This document shows, piece by piece, positions 48,098-60,969 of a DNA stretch of 64,000 bases; position 1 is the first letter of the stretch, and each line of letters opens with the position of its first letter. Location: the NCBI GenBank assembly GCA_014773175.1, contig VXCM01002500.1, positions 62,001 to 126,000 on the forward strand, given 5' to 3'. The notes beneath the pieces are model-generated. The model ran no database searches, had not been told where the DNA came from, and was given only the letters and a program-made list of their open reading frames with translations. The position numbers and the translations under genes are program-made. This DNA comes from Lucifuga dentata (taxonomy: Eukaryota > Chordata > Actinopteri > Ophidiiformes > Bythitidae).

Positions 48098-51083
48098 ACA
48101 GTAAATGGGATCCTCATGTGAGCATGGTTCAGAAAATAGAATGCAGCCTGATATAGAGGAATAATCGAAAGCAAAGAGAAAAAAACACAAATGAGTTGCT
48201 GATTAAAGTCCCTGAAAGAAGAGCAATAAATGGTAAAACTAATGTGTCTGCACTACAAGTAGTTCATCGTCTAAATCTAGCCTAAATGTAAGTCTAAATC
48301 AACTAAAACTAAGTTATTTATTTTTACAGGATGATTTTTTTTCAAATATATAAGGAAAAGGAGCTGATATTTTCAATTATGATCAAATGATAACCACACA
48401 ATGCTGATTTTATCATTTTGAATGTGAATTTAGCTCTAATTTACATGGTCACAAAATAAGGATTGGTGCTTAAAAATTTCTAATCAAATCTAATCTATAA
48501 ACAATACAATGAAAAGAGAAGAAGAGCTTCCTGCACATTGTTGTACTGATGTCTCTTTACAGAGGAAAGAAGGAAAATAATGTTTGAGTCTGCTTTCTAA
48601 AACATGCCAGGGTCCCTCACAGCCTTTCTCATTTCAAGGATATCAAAATGAGGCCACAGATGCATGAACATGTGTCCCTTGTGTTCTACACCATTAAAGA
48701 CAGAAATCAAGAAAAAGAGAACATAGAGAGGAAGAGCTGGACAAAGTAGATCTAACTAAATATATCACCTCTGATCTAAGCTGCGAAGCAAAGCCAGAGC
48801 TGGACTGACAGCAAAGGAATAGCTCCTGGAAAACCTCGGATTTCTACCAAATGGAAAATCCAGTATGTGTGAGAGGTTTTTCATCATTCATAGCAGGTCT
48901 TTGTGCAATTGCTCAATATCTAAGGTCACATCATTAAATGAATCATCTTCAAACAACAGCAAGAATGGCAATTTTAATCTGTTAAAACTGAATGACCTTG
49001 CACTGTCTTGTTGCTTTCCGTTTAGTCGGAGCTGTTCTGTATGCGAGTAATGACACATTCTGGAGCCAAGATGTGAGCTCACCTCAAAACGGTGGAAAAT
49101 GTGGGACTTTCAGCACAGACCTGCATCACCATTGTTCAGGAACCTTCTAATGGTTCAAATGAAGCAGATAAACAACAAGTTAGAACCTCTCTCAAGTCAT
49201 TCTGATGACTTTCATGATCAAATACAAGCTTAGAAACCAACAAACCACATTTTCCTCTTTCAACTTTCACCCAAAATACACCACACCCAACACACTCCCT
49301 CCTCTGTCCCATATCTCTCTGCTTCATCTTGATGACACTAAAACACACAAGAACACCTTGTACACAAGTGAACCTACAAACACATTCACTTTTATCGTGC
49401 GGCTTTGAGTCTCCAGAACACCATCAGAGGATTATTACAGAACAGAGGCAGAGATACAGATGCTTCCTTCAGTCCTTTTAAACAGGCCTCTGGTGGCAAA
49501 CTATCAGGCAATGACACAGATAGTGAAGGGGACTCTTAATGAAAGGATTCATAATGAAAAAGAGGAACCTGAGTTGGCTTTGACAGATGGATTTCTGCAG
49601 GGGAGAGCAGATAGCAGTAGTGCTTGCCAATGCTGAATAGAGGCAAGTGAATATTCAAGATTTTGTGTTTGATCTGCATTATTGCTTCTTTGCATTTCAT
49701 TTCTCAAGCCACAAAGCTCTTTGCACAGTTCGTTACAGTGCTCAGCATAAACAGCTTCATCAGTCCACATAATACACACCCCTCAAAAGGTGCAAGATAA
49801 ACCTGCAAAAGAGCTCAAGAATGAGAGCTCCTTTGAGCGTGTGATAAAGAACCACAGAAATAAAATGAGCCTGAGCTGTATTTTATTTAAAACCTGCATC
49901 TAAAGGTAATTTCACTTTCACTTTTTTTCAGGGATCATATGACACTTAAATGACACCCTAAGGTTAAATTTATCTTTCACTTTGCATCAAGCTCCACTTC
50001 AGATGCTCCTCACTCTCATTTTTGACCTTCAGTTTTGTTGCCATATGACAGCGCTGAAACATGATTTCATGATGGGGTCGCAGGGTGGAGGACTGAAATT
50101 TCCTGTCTGAGTCTGACGGTAATAAAGTTTAAGAGTCTCTGTTCGAAGCTGCTGCAATCATGCTTTCTGGTCTGTCTGTGTCTCTGGTGCAATAGATACG
50201 GTCACAAGACTCAGTGGCCGTTAAACCACAAAATGACTCGTAATGGAGCCACACTTTTTTCCCACCAATCAGCTCGCTCTACTGTCACCAGGCATGACAT
50301 GATGATAACTCAACAGGTTTCAAAACCAGGCTCAGCTGTTTTTCAAAAGAAGCTATAGTGGACTCAGGATTCAGCTAGTGTATGCTACATTTTGGAAATC
50401 AATTAATTTTGGAAGCTTCATCCCAGAATATCTCATCAAGTATTTTTAGCATGAAAGTCACTATGAATCAAGATTATTTAATTTCATAGATATAAAATGA
50501 ACTGAGCTTTATATTTTACAGTTAAATCGCTATTGCATTTATTGCATTCATCTTATGATTATTATTCAGTCATGCAAACACATTATTCTATCAATTGTAC
50601 ATGACAGTGTAAACACCCTTTAGACTATCAAAGTGAATATCATGCAATTTCATCACATCAGTAATCTTTTCCTAAAACACCTCCACAGTATGTCCATGCA
50701 AAACCCTCCCAGCATATTCAAATCATTGATGGATATTTCCATGCTGAGAGAGGAAGAACTGAGCAAAAAACAAAGAGTGACGGACAAAATCTAACAGCCA
50801 CATAATAATCAGCTGTTAAAAAATCTCCTTTTTAAGATATATCCTTGCTCACGAAAAATCCCCAAATCAGATGTTTCTATGTGAAAACATATCACAGCAG
50901 TCACTAGCAACAGGCAGGGAAGTTGTTGGAATCATAACATGTCAAATATTAATGACACCCTGTTGTCTGTATGAGGGAGCGCTCCTCTCTCCTCTCAAGA
51001 GGGAGTAACAGACAGACAGACAAGATCATCTCATAAACCCACTCCTCATCCAGACAGATAAAAAAAAAAAGCTGCAAGCTTAC

Positions 51084-51215
51084 CTGCCTGTTTGTCTGTG
51101 TGTTTCTCTTCTACTCGCTCTGGGTGTATGAGTATGTGTGCTCACACACAGTCCCTCCGAATAGGAACTGATGAATCTGCACGACTTCAGCCCTGCACCG
51201 TGCAGTGCATTATGG

Positions 51216-51265
<50 letters not shown>

Positions 51266-51400
51266 TCTCTCTTTCTCTATCTCTGCTGGCACAGTGTTAG
51301 AGGGGGATGTCCTCGCCTCCTGTCTGGAGAGAGGAGGGTGAACACACACACTTGTACACATAGACACACATACAATGCAGAAGAAGCCTCATGATGACGA
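51084..51400 (-). other. Candidate mbnl1 non-coding first exon and promoter
   Basis: On the minus strand a near-ideal donor, GGCAG|GTAAGC, ends at 51084. The preceding sequence is moderately GC-rich, includes GCACTGCACGGTGCAGGGC, and is interrupted by a (GA)n tract (51222-51280). A perfect X-box lies just upstream at 51415-51428, near a GACGACCGCCGCTGCTCAGG segment with CpGs. No open frame continues into the donor. The arrangement fits an alternative 5' UTR exon for mbnl1, but without transcript data this stays an inference. Confidence 0.3.
51222..51280. repeat. (CT)n microsatellite
   Basis: CT array of more than 20 units. Confidence 0.96.
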
Positions 51401-51414
51401 CCGCCGCTGCTCAG

Positions 51415-51428
51415 GTTGCCGTGGCAAC
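51415..51428. promoter_or_regulatory. Perfect palindromic X-box (RFX site)
   Basis: GTTGCCGTGGCAAC: the two half-sites GTTGCC and GGCAAC are exact reverse complements with a two-base spacer, the arrangement recognised by RFX transcription factors. It lies in a CpG-containing, GC-richer patch next to the candidate exon ending at 51084. Confidence 0.6.
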
Positions 51429-53243
51429 AGACTCCCTCTCTTCCTCCCCCTTTTGCTCCTCTAGCTCTTCAGGGTCTCTGAGTGCATTCTGTTTAAATAG
51501 CAAAATAGAGTAGAACAAAAAAATAATAATTTCCCAAATTGCATTCAAACTATTTGCCTCCACTTATCCAGTATAATCTTTACTTTGAGTCTGAGCCAAT
51601 GAGCAACACAGAAATGTGACAAAACTTGCATAATCACGTGAGCTCCAACTGTTGCTTCTGCATTCAGAGATAAAGAAAGGGAGGTGTTTAGTGAGAGGAA
51701 GGTACAGAAACTGAGTGTTTTTGTGTACGCACACAGATCTAAATGAGTGTATGAACTATGCGTACTCCTGGGTTGATATGGTGACCCATGCTGGTTCCTG
51801 GAAACAGGCTATACTTCCTGTTTGTGGTTTCTTTCCTCTTCTCCACTGCTACTGCCAGAGCACTCAGGCCTGCAACCCTTTGATAACATGCATTTCACTC
51901 ACTTTAGCATCAAGAAAACTGCAGCCAGACTGACCAACCAAATGAATGGCTTGCACACACAGCAGCCAGACAGACAGAGAGACGCAATGTAACACAGATT
52001 GTCCCTTCTGGTATAATTATTACAGTTTTTAGAATTATACATCTTCCTAGAGGACAGCGTTGTTGTTATTCGTGGTTTGATTCAAGTTGAAAATAAAAAA
52101 ACGATCCTGATCAAGACAGATAGGAGGAGAAAAAGAGAAGAGAAGGAGACATCTCCAGCGTCTCCCATGGCGACAGAGTGGGTGGAAGATCGTGGCTCTC
52201 CTTCAGGCCCTGTAAATCAGTAGCTCATATCTGAGTCCAACGGCGTACCCAGCAACAATGGAAACCCCCTATCACTCACTCAATCACATCTTCCCTCCTC
52301 CTTTTTTCTCTCTCAGCTGTCATTCCTCTTTCTTCTTTGACTCTTCAAGTGTCCTCTCCATCCTCATATTGCATATTGCATGTTCATGTTTCGATCCTGA
52401 TGAGAGATTCAGTTATGCTATAGGAGCTAGGAAGAATTTGGTCATGCAGGCAAGTGAAAAAAAAATACATTTCCCACAGTCCTGTTCTTTGTCTTCCCAG
52501 TAGCCATGGGAACGGGTGAGGGGCTGTGATATGCAGAGCATTAATTGTGTGGATTCTTGTGAGGATGATTTAATCTGTGATTTTGTCAGGTAACAGACTA
52601 GAGTAGGATAAGATGGGCAGGGTGGCAGTGCGTTTCAAGGAGTTGTTTTCTGTTTTTTCTAACCATCAACAAATCCCATAAAAAGCCCAAAATCAACAAT
52701 GATTTCATTCAACTAACAAGAGCTGTCAGCGTAGACAAAGCCTGAGGTAGCTTCTCTGTCTGTGCTATAGAACTCTGTTGTCTTTCAAAAACTGTTAAAA
52801 ACACATCACAGACCGTATTGGTTTTGAAGACATATTTCATCTCTACCGAAAACACAGAAGGTCTGATTTTTTTTTTTTTTTTTTTTTTTTTTTGCACAGC
52901 CTTCATTAACAAAGCTACACTGTCAATCAAAGTCATTCCAATCAGGCATTGTTTGAATAATGTTTGGTGGGAAAGGCTACTATTTTAAAGCTACTTCTGT
53001 TGGGTGAAAACCTTATATATCCAATTTTGAGAATTTCTATCATTCAAAGATTTGAGTTAATTACAGTATATTTTTATTTACTTTTACTAAAGTTATATTT
53101 CAAATGCAGAACCAGTACTTGTAATGGATTACTTCTCCATTCTGCTACTTTTACTTAGGCATTTTATCACTCCTTCCACTGGAGATTCCTCTAGCTGTAT
53201 CACAATCTGTGGGAGGGACAACTACATTAGATCATTGATGGGT

Positions 53244-53258
53244 GGCTTTTCCCTGGCA

Positions 53259-53296
<38 letters not shown>

Positions 53297-53316
53297 TCTG
53301 NGGCTTTTCCCTGGCA

Positions 53317-53354
<38 letters not shown>

Positions 53355-53358
53355 TCTG
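53244..53358. repeat. Exact 57-bp duplication across N, in (GT)n
   Basis: 53244-53300 and 53302-53358 are identical (GGCTTTTCCCTGGCAATTTT, then GT units ending TCTCTG), separated only by N at 53301. A probable assembly join. Confidence 0.93.
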
Positions 53359-56300
53359 GAAACAAGCACATATCTGAACAAGGATGTACAGTACCATCAC
53401 TGAACACTTGTGACGCTCCATGTAATGAAGGACCCTTGAGTTGTGGGGAACTGAATAACCTGCTCACATGTGAAAGCAGGGTGATTACTCTGCTCTCTGG
53501 GACTAATGGCAACAGCAGGTGTCCACAGGCTCTATGTGCCACATCTATTCATTAGAGGCATTAACACTGAACACTTTCACATACACACACACACCTCATT
53601 GTTCATTGAAACTATTCATTAACAAGTCGCAGCTCCCCTTAAGCACAATACCATTGATTAGGCTTATGCATAATGAGGGTGGTGGAACCGCTCCTGTAAT
53701 TATTACTAGCCTTAGACTTTGGTTGGCTGGGGTTTGTCATACACCTGTTCTGTGGGCATTGTGCCTTAAATACTTACAAAACACTGAATAGTCATAGTGG
53801 ATTTATGTTTTATGTTCCTTGCTGCATTATTGCTGAGTAACTCTTAGAAGATTTGTTAGAGAAGATAAATTTAACTTTGCCTCCTTCTAAGCATTCAAGA
53901 AGTACTTTGAAACATCTGAACTGCACTGCAGTATTCATTCAAATAATAAAATTGGTGAAATAGCGAGTAATGCAGCAAGCATGTGGATTATTTGAAGGAT
54001 TGATATAATGGTAGATATTTGGATAGCTTTCATTATCCTGCATATCCAGTACAACTGTTTATTCGACTATAAATATAGCATTACAAATATGACCTTTACA
54101 TTATATTATTGCAATCAAGTGAAAGTCAAAACAAAGGGAATATTCTGCAGCAGTGGATATCATTATTAGTCTGCCCATGCTCTCAAAAATGCAAATAGGT
54201 ATTATAAAACCACAAAAGCTTTAATTGAAGTGTTTCCTATTATTTTCTATTGCTTGAGGCAGAAATATTTCTAAGGGTTCAGTTTGTTGATGCAAGCACA
54301 GAACCACAACACAAATATTTTGCATTGAGTATCTGAACAGTGCTGCATTTCAAACATCTAACTATAAAGTGGGATGCTGGATGCGATCATCACAGCAGAA
54401 CTACAGTAAAAGGTTTGAGTTCCAGTTGGTCATGGCAGGTTGAGCAGACTTCAAATAGTGCATCTGACAGCTAAATAATATTTACCCATTTATTTTTAGA
54501 TGCATCTTTCTTCATCCCTATCTGAGAGATGAAGGGGGAATGGGTTAGGTGTCTTTCTCACTGTCATTACTTTGTTCCCGCAGAGACTTACAACAAATAG
54601 AATGGGCAGTTCTTAAAATTTTATACTATATAAAATATTTTATACTATATCAAACATTCACTTTAGTATCATCCTGACAATTCTATATACTTTGTAGCAG
54701 TTTTAGAGTCAAACCTAAATATTGGCAAAAGTGCCATAAAGGCTCAAATATACCAGGATGTTTTACAGACAGAGCCTCAATTTTTCACACAATATTTGGC
54801 ATGTGCCAGGTCAGACTATAGGTAACGCAGGAAGTTGCATATAATACAGGATGTGAGAGGTTGTTATGAAGCTGGTCATATTGTTGTACACAACAGTGTC
54901 ACTCAGTGCCACTTAGTTGTCTTCTTGTCTCATCTTCGGTGTGGATGGAGAGCAGCTCTCTAATTTCTCCATCAGACCAATTTTCAGCCATTTTACCATT
55001 AGTAAAAGATGTGTTCACTGGAAACCTGCTGGTTCAAAATGAGCTCTGTAATCTGGGTGAAGAATTTAAAGCGTCACTTCTGAGTCCAGCATCCGCAGGC
55101 TATAAAAATGTCTTGTATGAGAGCACCGTGATATTGTGTACTGGCAATTTGACAGCATTTATTTTTACGGAAAAGTGCCTTTTCACTCATTTTCACCCAA
55201 GATTGTGCTTTGCTATGAAAAAGGTTACATCTGACATTGCTATGCTTGTGGCCTGTGGCAAAAACATAAAAAAATAGTCTTGATCCAGTGAAGCAAACAA
55301 AAGTTGCCATACAATATTTTTATAATGCCAACAGTCATTTAAAAAAAAGTGGCCTGCACAAACAGTGGCAGCAGTCTGTTCCCTGCTGAGGCTAAAGACT
55401 AAACCGAATAGTAAAAGGTTGTCGTCACCATCACATTAAAAGTGGTTTGGTATTTGAGCGTGGGAAACATGACATAATACAAGGAGCAACTTCTTTACTG
55501 ATCACACAACTCATGGTCGCAACAACAGCTCTGTCCCACAAACAGAAAGACAGTAACCCCTTGGAAATAAGCCTCACATACAATAAATCTCTCATGTGAA
55601 ACTGTGTAAATAAAACACTTGATCATGTCAAATAATTAAGTAATTCACAGTGCTGTAATCTAGACGAGTATTCACTTTTAACCCTGAAATAACAAAGTTG
55701 ACCACAAAACAACATCTAGCTACTCTGAGAGCCTATAAAGGGCTACGTGTATAACATGGGAACTCAGTAAATAACATATAATCATTTCTCATTACAACAT
55801 TTGACTCTCCCATGACAAGCGGTTCAGCACTGCTGCTGAATTCATTCTGTAGATGAATGCTTCTCTAGAATAATGTAAAGTGTTGAAAGTGTCAGACTGA
55901 AGAAATTTTGATGTTAACCTCATTCAGGCAGAATGGTGCAATGCCCCAGCAACTCCATCTGTTTGTAGTGTGTTCCTGTCGGTGCAGTAGCAACATGAAG
56001 CTCCTGCAAAGCCAGAGTTCATATGGGGTTTGCAACTTACATAGTCTGTAGGTTTACGTTGCGTTTGTTTTTTTCTTTCTGTACTGCAATTAATGCAAAA
56101 AAAAAAAAAAAAAAAAAAAAGCTGAGTTGGATGTGTACATGGACGGAATTAACAGGATTCTGTCATTTACCAAATACACGGTGCATTGCTTTAAGGATCA
56201 TATCGGTGATTTTGCACGTTTGAGCCCAATAAATACTGGCCTGCATACACATTACATTACTGCCTACCACTTTCCAAAACATAAAATCGTAATTAGGGTT

Positions 56301-56548
56301 CTGTGTAATTTTGCTATGTCACATTAAAATCAGATTTTTAGGTGATACGATACACCCACCTTAAAATTCAGTATTTGTCTGCTAACACACATGTAGGATT
56401 GAAGAAGCCACAATCATTTTCATTTCTCGGTAGAAGCTATATTTCCTCATGGAGACACATTTTCTTCCATGTATTCTAATATTTACAGCTTCAGTAGTAT
56501 ACTTTGGAAAATGGTTGGCAGTAATGTAACATGAATACAGGTTGTGTA

Positions 56549-57134
56549 CACTACAGGCCAGAAGTTTGAGGCCACCCCCAGATTTAGCATGAGCAGACTG
56601 TGTTAAGTTAATCACAAAATGATCTGGGAGAAGGCAGACAGCAGCTATTGAATATAATGTTGAAACACACAAGCAAGGGAGTTTGGGCAACACAACTGGA
56701 GTGCCAGTGCACTAATACAGACTGGGCATTCCTTCATTAAAAATAATTTCTTAAGCCATAGTGGCTACATAATGTGCTCTTGTTGACAAATTCTTCTTGA
56801 AAACTAATTAGTTCAGGCTATTTTTTGGAGAAACCCCTTGCTTTGAGTGCTGTCTATTGCTGAATGTATGGTTTGTCTGTGATGTATTGTTGAAACTTGT
56901 AATTGTGTGGTATTTATTGTGGCTGTTATGTTGTATCTACTGTGGTTTGCCATTGTTTTTTCATGCTGCTGTCTTGGCCAGGTCTCTCCATGAGATCTAT
57001 CTGGTAAAATAAAGGTCAAATTAAAAATAAAAAAGTTTCCTGTGCAGTAAAAATTGAAAAACAAACAGTATATTAATGATTTTTTTTTTTTTTTTTTTTA
57101 TCTGAGGGTGGTCTCAAATTTCTGACTTGTAGTG
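56549..57134. mobile_element. Tc1-type non-autonomous element nested in copy 5
   Basis: The left terminus starts CACTACAGGCCAGAAGTTTG and continues AGGCCACCCCCAGAT to 56583. The right terminus at 57100-57134 is its near reverse complement, ending TTTCTGACTTGTAGTG. TA precedes the left end and TT follows the right. The CACTAC...AGAAGTTTG...CCACC pattern is like the termini of fish Tc1-like elements. No transposase frame is present. Confidence 0.7.
56840..57036 (+). mobile_element. LINE-like 3' tail inside the Tc1-type element
   Basis: The segment ends CTTGGCCAGGTCTCTCCATG, AGATCTATCTGGTAAAATAA, AGGTCAAATTAAAAATAAAA. CTTGGCCAGGTC and CTGGTAAAATAAAGGT resemble the 3' end of a common fish non-LTR retrotransposon with an A/T-rich tail. 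It is 5' truncated and non-coding. The start is approximate. Confidence 0.5.
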
Positions 57135-59849
57135 TTTATTGAGCTTATACATGCAAAATCGCCGGGATCATCCCTGCAAATGAGAGCAAGGTGAAGAAAA
57201 GATGTGGAAAATTGGCTTACAAACCCATGATGTAGGTCTGTTACTCAGAGTAAGCCAACACCCATTGGCTGCTGATTTTAATCTGACTATGGTGTTTTCA
57301 TGACGGTTGACAAAAAATTTCAGTCATTGCCTTAATTGGAGCAAAATTGAAGTTTTAACATGCATATAAACATGCTGACAATGTGTTGTAGGTTCAGTGA
57401 GCTGCCATGCTGTGAAAATAGGCTTGTGTGTCATTCTCTTGCTGTACAGCAAATATGATTTAGCTGCAGACTTATTTAAGCAGTTTCTTTTCTACAACCT
57501 GAAATAATGAGCATACTAAGTTACTCTGCATAGTAAACCCACATGCTAGAGGCTGCATGTGGGCGTGATGTTGACGTCTCTGATAGCATAGGTTACTCTA
57601 GGGTTTGATCCAAATACCTGACTCTGCCCGGAGGAATGTCAGAATAATATCATTGAAAACAACACAGTCATACACATGCATGAAACAGGACAGAGGAGAA
57701 TGAATCCAAGCAGATTGCTCTGGTTGGTAAATATTCATGACAAAAATCACCCGAGTCATCGTAACTAGCAGAAAGATGTGTAAGTGTGTGAGAAGGAGGC
57801 AGAAAGATAATGAATACTGGGAGTGTTGGAGGAAAGAACAGATGCAGTGATGGAGACAGAAGGTCTAAGAGAGCAACAGTTAAAACCAATACATAGGGTC
57901 TATTATTGATTCTGGTAGTTTTGTATTTAGACGCAAAATGAAAATGCTTTGTAATGTAAAAGATAAACTTACTTTATGCAACTTATTAACCATTACAGAA
58001 CTTAACTATTACACAAACAAAATCTACATTGTGCTTTATTTATATGGAGATATGAATAGCTTAGAAACCATCTGAGAACATTATGTAACGTATTTCAACT
58101 ATGTGTATACACATGGCTGTCAACATGCACTTACATGCAGACATGCACTTACAGAGATCCACAGAGGAAAAGCAAGTGTTTAAAAATTCAAATTCTTGGA
58201 GATGTGACTCACTTTGTACTGCTTCAGAAATCTGAATGGGAATATTGAAAAATCAGACATCACCTACAGCAGCCTACAGGCAATATGAAATCTACATTTT
58301 CTGTTTCCTGGACATCCATCATGAAATATGATTGCCAGTAGTGACTTTGAATCTTATTAAAGATGTGCATGCTTACGCTTATTATTTAAAAATTCACTCT
58401 CTTAATAGCTGTGTGGATTATGTGAAATCCTGTGTGTAACACATATAATATTATACTTTTCTTCTATGAGTTCTTGTGCAGGGATGATATATAAAGCTAC
58501 CAAAACCTTGGAAGTTTGAAAAAAAAAAAAAAAAATGACAGTTCAATACATTTCCAGTAAGAAAACAAATTGCTGACTTTCTGAAACTGTAACCCATTGT
58601 GAGATCAGACATTGTGAGTGTTTGGTACTGCTCTGTATTTTAGGAAAGGCTGATTCTCATTTCCCTCCTGTATTGATCTCAAGCAAAGTGTCTGACACAC
58701 ACTGTACAGCATGCACTATCACTTTCACTGTCCAGAGCAGGAGTTGTCCAAGAGACTGCTCTTCTGGTAATGTAAAATGTGAATTTAACTCCTCTTTTTG
58801 CTTAAATTTTGCTGTGTTAGCATGTCACACAATGCTTCATGGGCTGTTCTGACACGAGAGAGGCCAAATGGATCAGCTCTCCATTTATGCTAAACTTTGG
58901 CCTTCTTGAAAAAGTGTAATCGCAGTATCCATCCTCCTTTAGCTAAAAATAAGACTTTGTTTCTGAAGGGGGGGGGGNTGGCCAGCTTAATAGACTAATT
59001 AACTCAACTCCCAGGAGCACTGTAACAGCTAAATGAAATGAAAAACAGCTCACACAACACTCCGCATCAGTCTTTCACAGTATTTTTGTTGTCGTGTAAT
59101 ACTTTGCATGAACGTCCCTTTTTTATCTTTTGCTTTCTCTTAAATGCGCGTAGAAACATGCAAATCTCTGTCACGCACATCCACCCGAAAGCGATGATTT
59201 TTCACTTTTCACGCCCTTTCCCCCTTTCCTTTTGAGACAGTAATCCCCAGATGCAGCACTAATAGCATTAGCAGAGCATATCCAATCCCCTTAGCACAGC
59301 AACAGGGAGCCCAGAGCCCAAACCCACGCTGAGCCAGACACTCCACAGGGACTACATTACCCATACTGCCTCAGGAAATTCATCTAAGGTGCTCAGCACA
59401 TTACTGATAAAACTAAACAGAGACAAAGATGAGTGAAAGATGATAGACATACAATGTGCCATTTTCATGGGAAGTAGAATTTTGAGGCACAGAAGAGTGA
59501 CTTTAGAATGTGGGACGATGGTTAGAAGTGATGTGAGAAAAATGAGCCAAAGAAAGGATGGTGTAAAGAAACAAGATTAACACAAAACACAGTTGACCTG
59601 TTTTATCAGTCAGTAGGGTATAATTGCACGGTAGGCAGAGATTTGCAAAGAATATGGAACAATATGGACGCAGATAGCGTCAAAACAGCTGAGAGGGGGA
59701 GCAGGGTAAAGGAATCTTATGAAAAACAATAAAGCATATAGATGCTCATGGATAAGTTTCATTCTACCTAAGCTAATTAATGCTGCAATTCCTCTGTACT
59801 CAGAACTGGAAAAAGCCCGACCTCTGACGTGGAAAAGTGTAATGGAACA

Positions 59850-60270
59850 GTCATTCAACTTGGAATTCCCAGTCAGAAACTCGACTAATTTTATTTAAAA
59901 ACATTGCTGACATCACAGCAATACGGCGGCGCACAGTGAACGGTCGGATTTCCCTTTGCATCATTTTGTAGTTTTTAAGCTTTTTGTAGTTTTTGACATA
60001 ATGCACAAATGTTAATTGCTATTTTTATGAGCAATTATCAGCAAGACAGTTCACTACCTTATTTGCTGTTTCTCTTTGCTAATCACACAGAATAATTCAT
60101 AATTCATGATTCATACAGATCCTCTGTAGATGTTTATAACATCAAGTCCACATTTGCCATGCATATGTGGACTTGATGTGGACATCTACGCTTTTCCCAG
60201 TAGAAGCACTGGAACGCATTTAGATCAGAACTTGGGAGAATCGACTTGGAACTTTCCGAGTTCCAAGTAT
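59850..60270. repeat. Possible degenerate inverted-repeat element around the hairpin
   Basis: The left side has CATTCAACTTGGAATTCCCAG then AGAAACTCG; the right side has CGACTTGGAACTTTCCGAG and TTCCAAG. These are related in inverted orientation, with the 60139-60179 hairpin between them. It could be an old MITE; the ends are unclear. Confidence 0.35.
60139..60179. repeat. Perfect 15-bp hairpin
   Basis: Arms 60139-60153 (ACATCAAGTCCACAT) and 60165-60179 are exact complements. The 11-base loop has a further TGC/GCA pairing. Confidence 0.92.
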
Positions 60271-60822
60271 TGAAGCATAAGTACAGGGAGTGAGATAAAA
60301 AATTATAGTAGTGTTGGAAATGCTCCTCTCAATCTTATTTTTCATATATATTTTAAAAATAGAAATGTTATAACTATTTTACTTGTGTGTTTCTAGCTAT
60401 TTGTCTGATATTTTTCCACACTTTTGACAAGTATATGAACCTAAATTTAGCTATGAAACATGATATAACAACCCAGGATTCACTCTGTTGGTTCTCCAAG
60501 TTATCAAGGTTGCTGTTCTATTCTTAACAACACAGCCTGCATCAAATATCTGCATGTCCACATGAGATAAACATGCAAACAGTATTTGCCACCCAGTGTT
60601 TGTATGTCAGAAGAAAATATTCAACACGGACATAACACAGTATGTTAATATGTACAGTCAAATGTTTTGGATGAGCACACAGTGTGAAACAATGTTAACA
60701 TAATAATTCAGATTGAAATTCACAGCAGCATCTGGGTGTACATGGAGTTTGCTGCATTGTTCCTGAATTATTCATTAACACACAGAGCGGACACGCATTT
60801 GTTGTTTGATTATGCAAGAGCA

Positions 60823-60855
60823 GTGCGTGTGTGTGTGTGTGTGTATATATATATG
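60823..60855. repeat. (GT)n(AT)n microsatellite
   Basis: Short GT array followed by TA units. Confidence 0.9.
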
Positions 60856-60915
60856 CTGTATATGCTTGTGTTTAAACCTACATGCACCATTCTCATTTTC
60901 TATAGACATGACAAA

Positions 60916-60916
60916 T

Positions 60917-60967
<51 letters not shown>
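60916..60967. repeat. (GA)n microsatellite
   Basis: GA array of about 22 units. Confidence 0.96.

Positions 60968-60969
<2 letters not shown>

Larger units (their letters stand above)
56191..57179 (+). mobile_element. Palindromic MITE-like element, copy 5, interrupted
   Basis: It starts TTAAGGATCATATCGGTG with TTTGAGCCCAATAAATAC, and its right end is GAGCTTATACATGC then AAAATCGCCGGGATCATCC. The outer bases are more diverged than in other copies. An insertion with its own inverted termini occupies 56549-57134. Without it the element is about 400 bases, so the interior is also partly deleted. Confidence 0.75.

Noticed and set aside
54906..55277. 123-codon frame of normal composition
   Set aside because: I recognise no family and see no exon boundaries or promoter; kept only as unassigned intergenic or intronic sequence.
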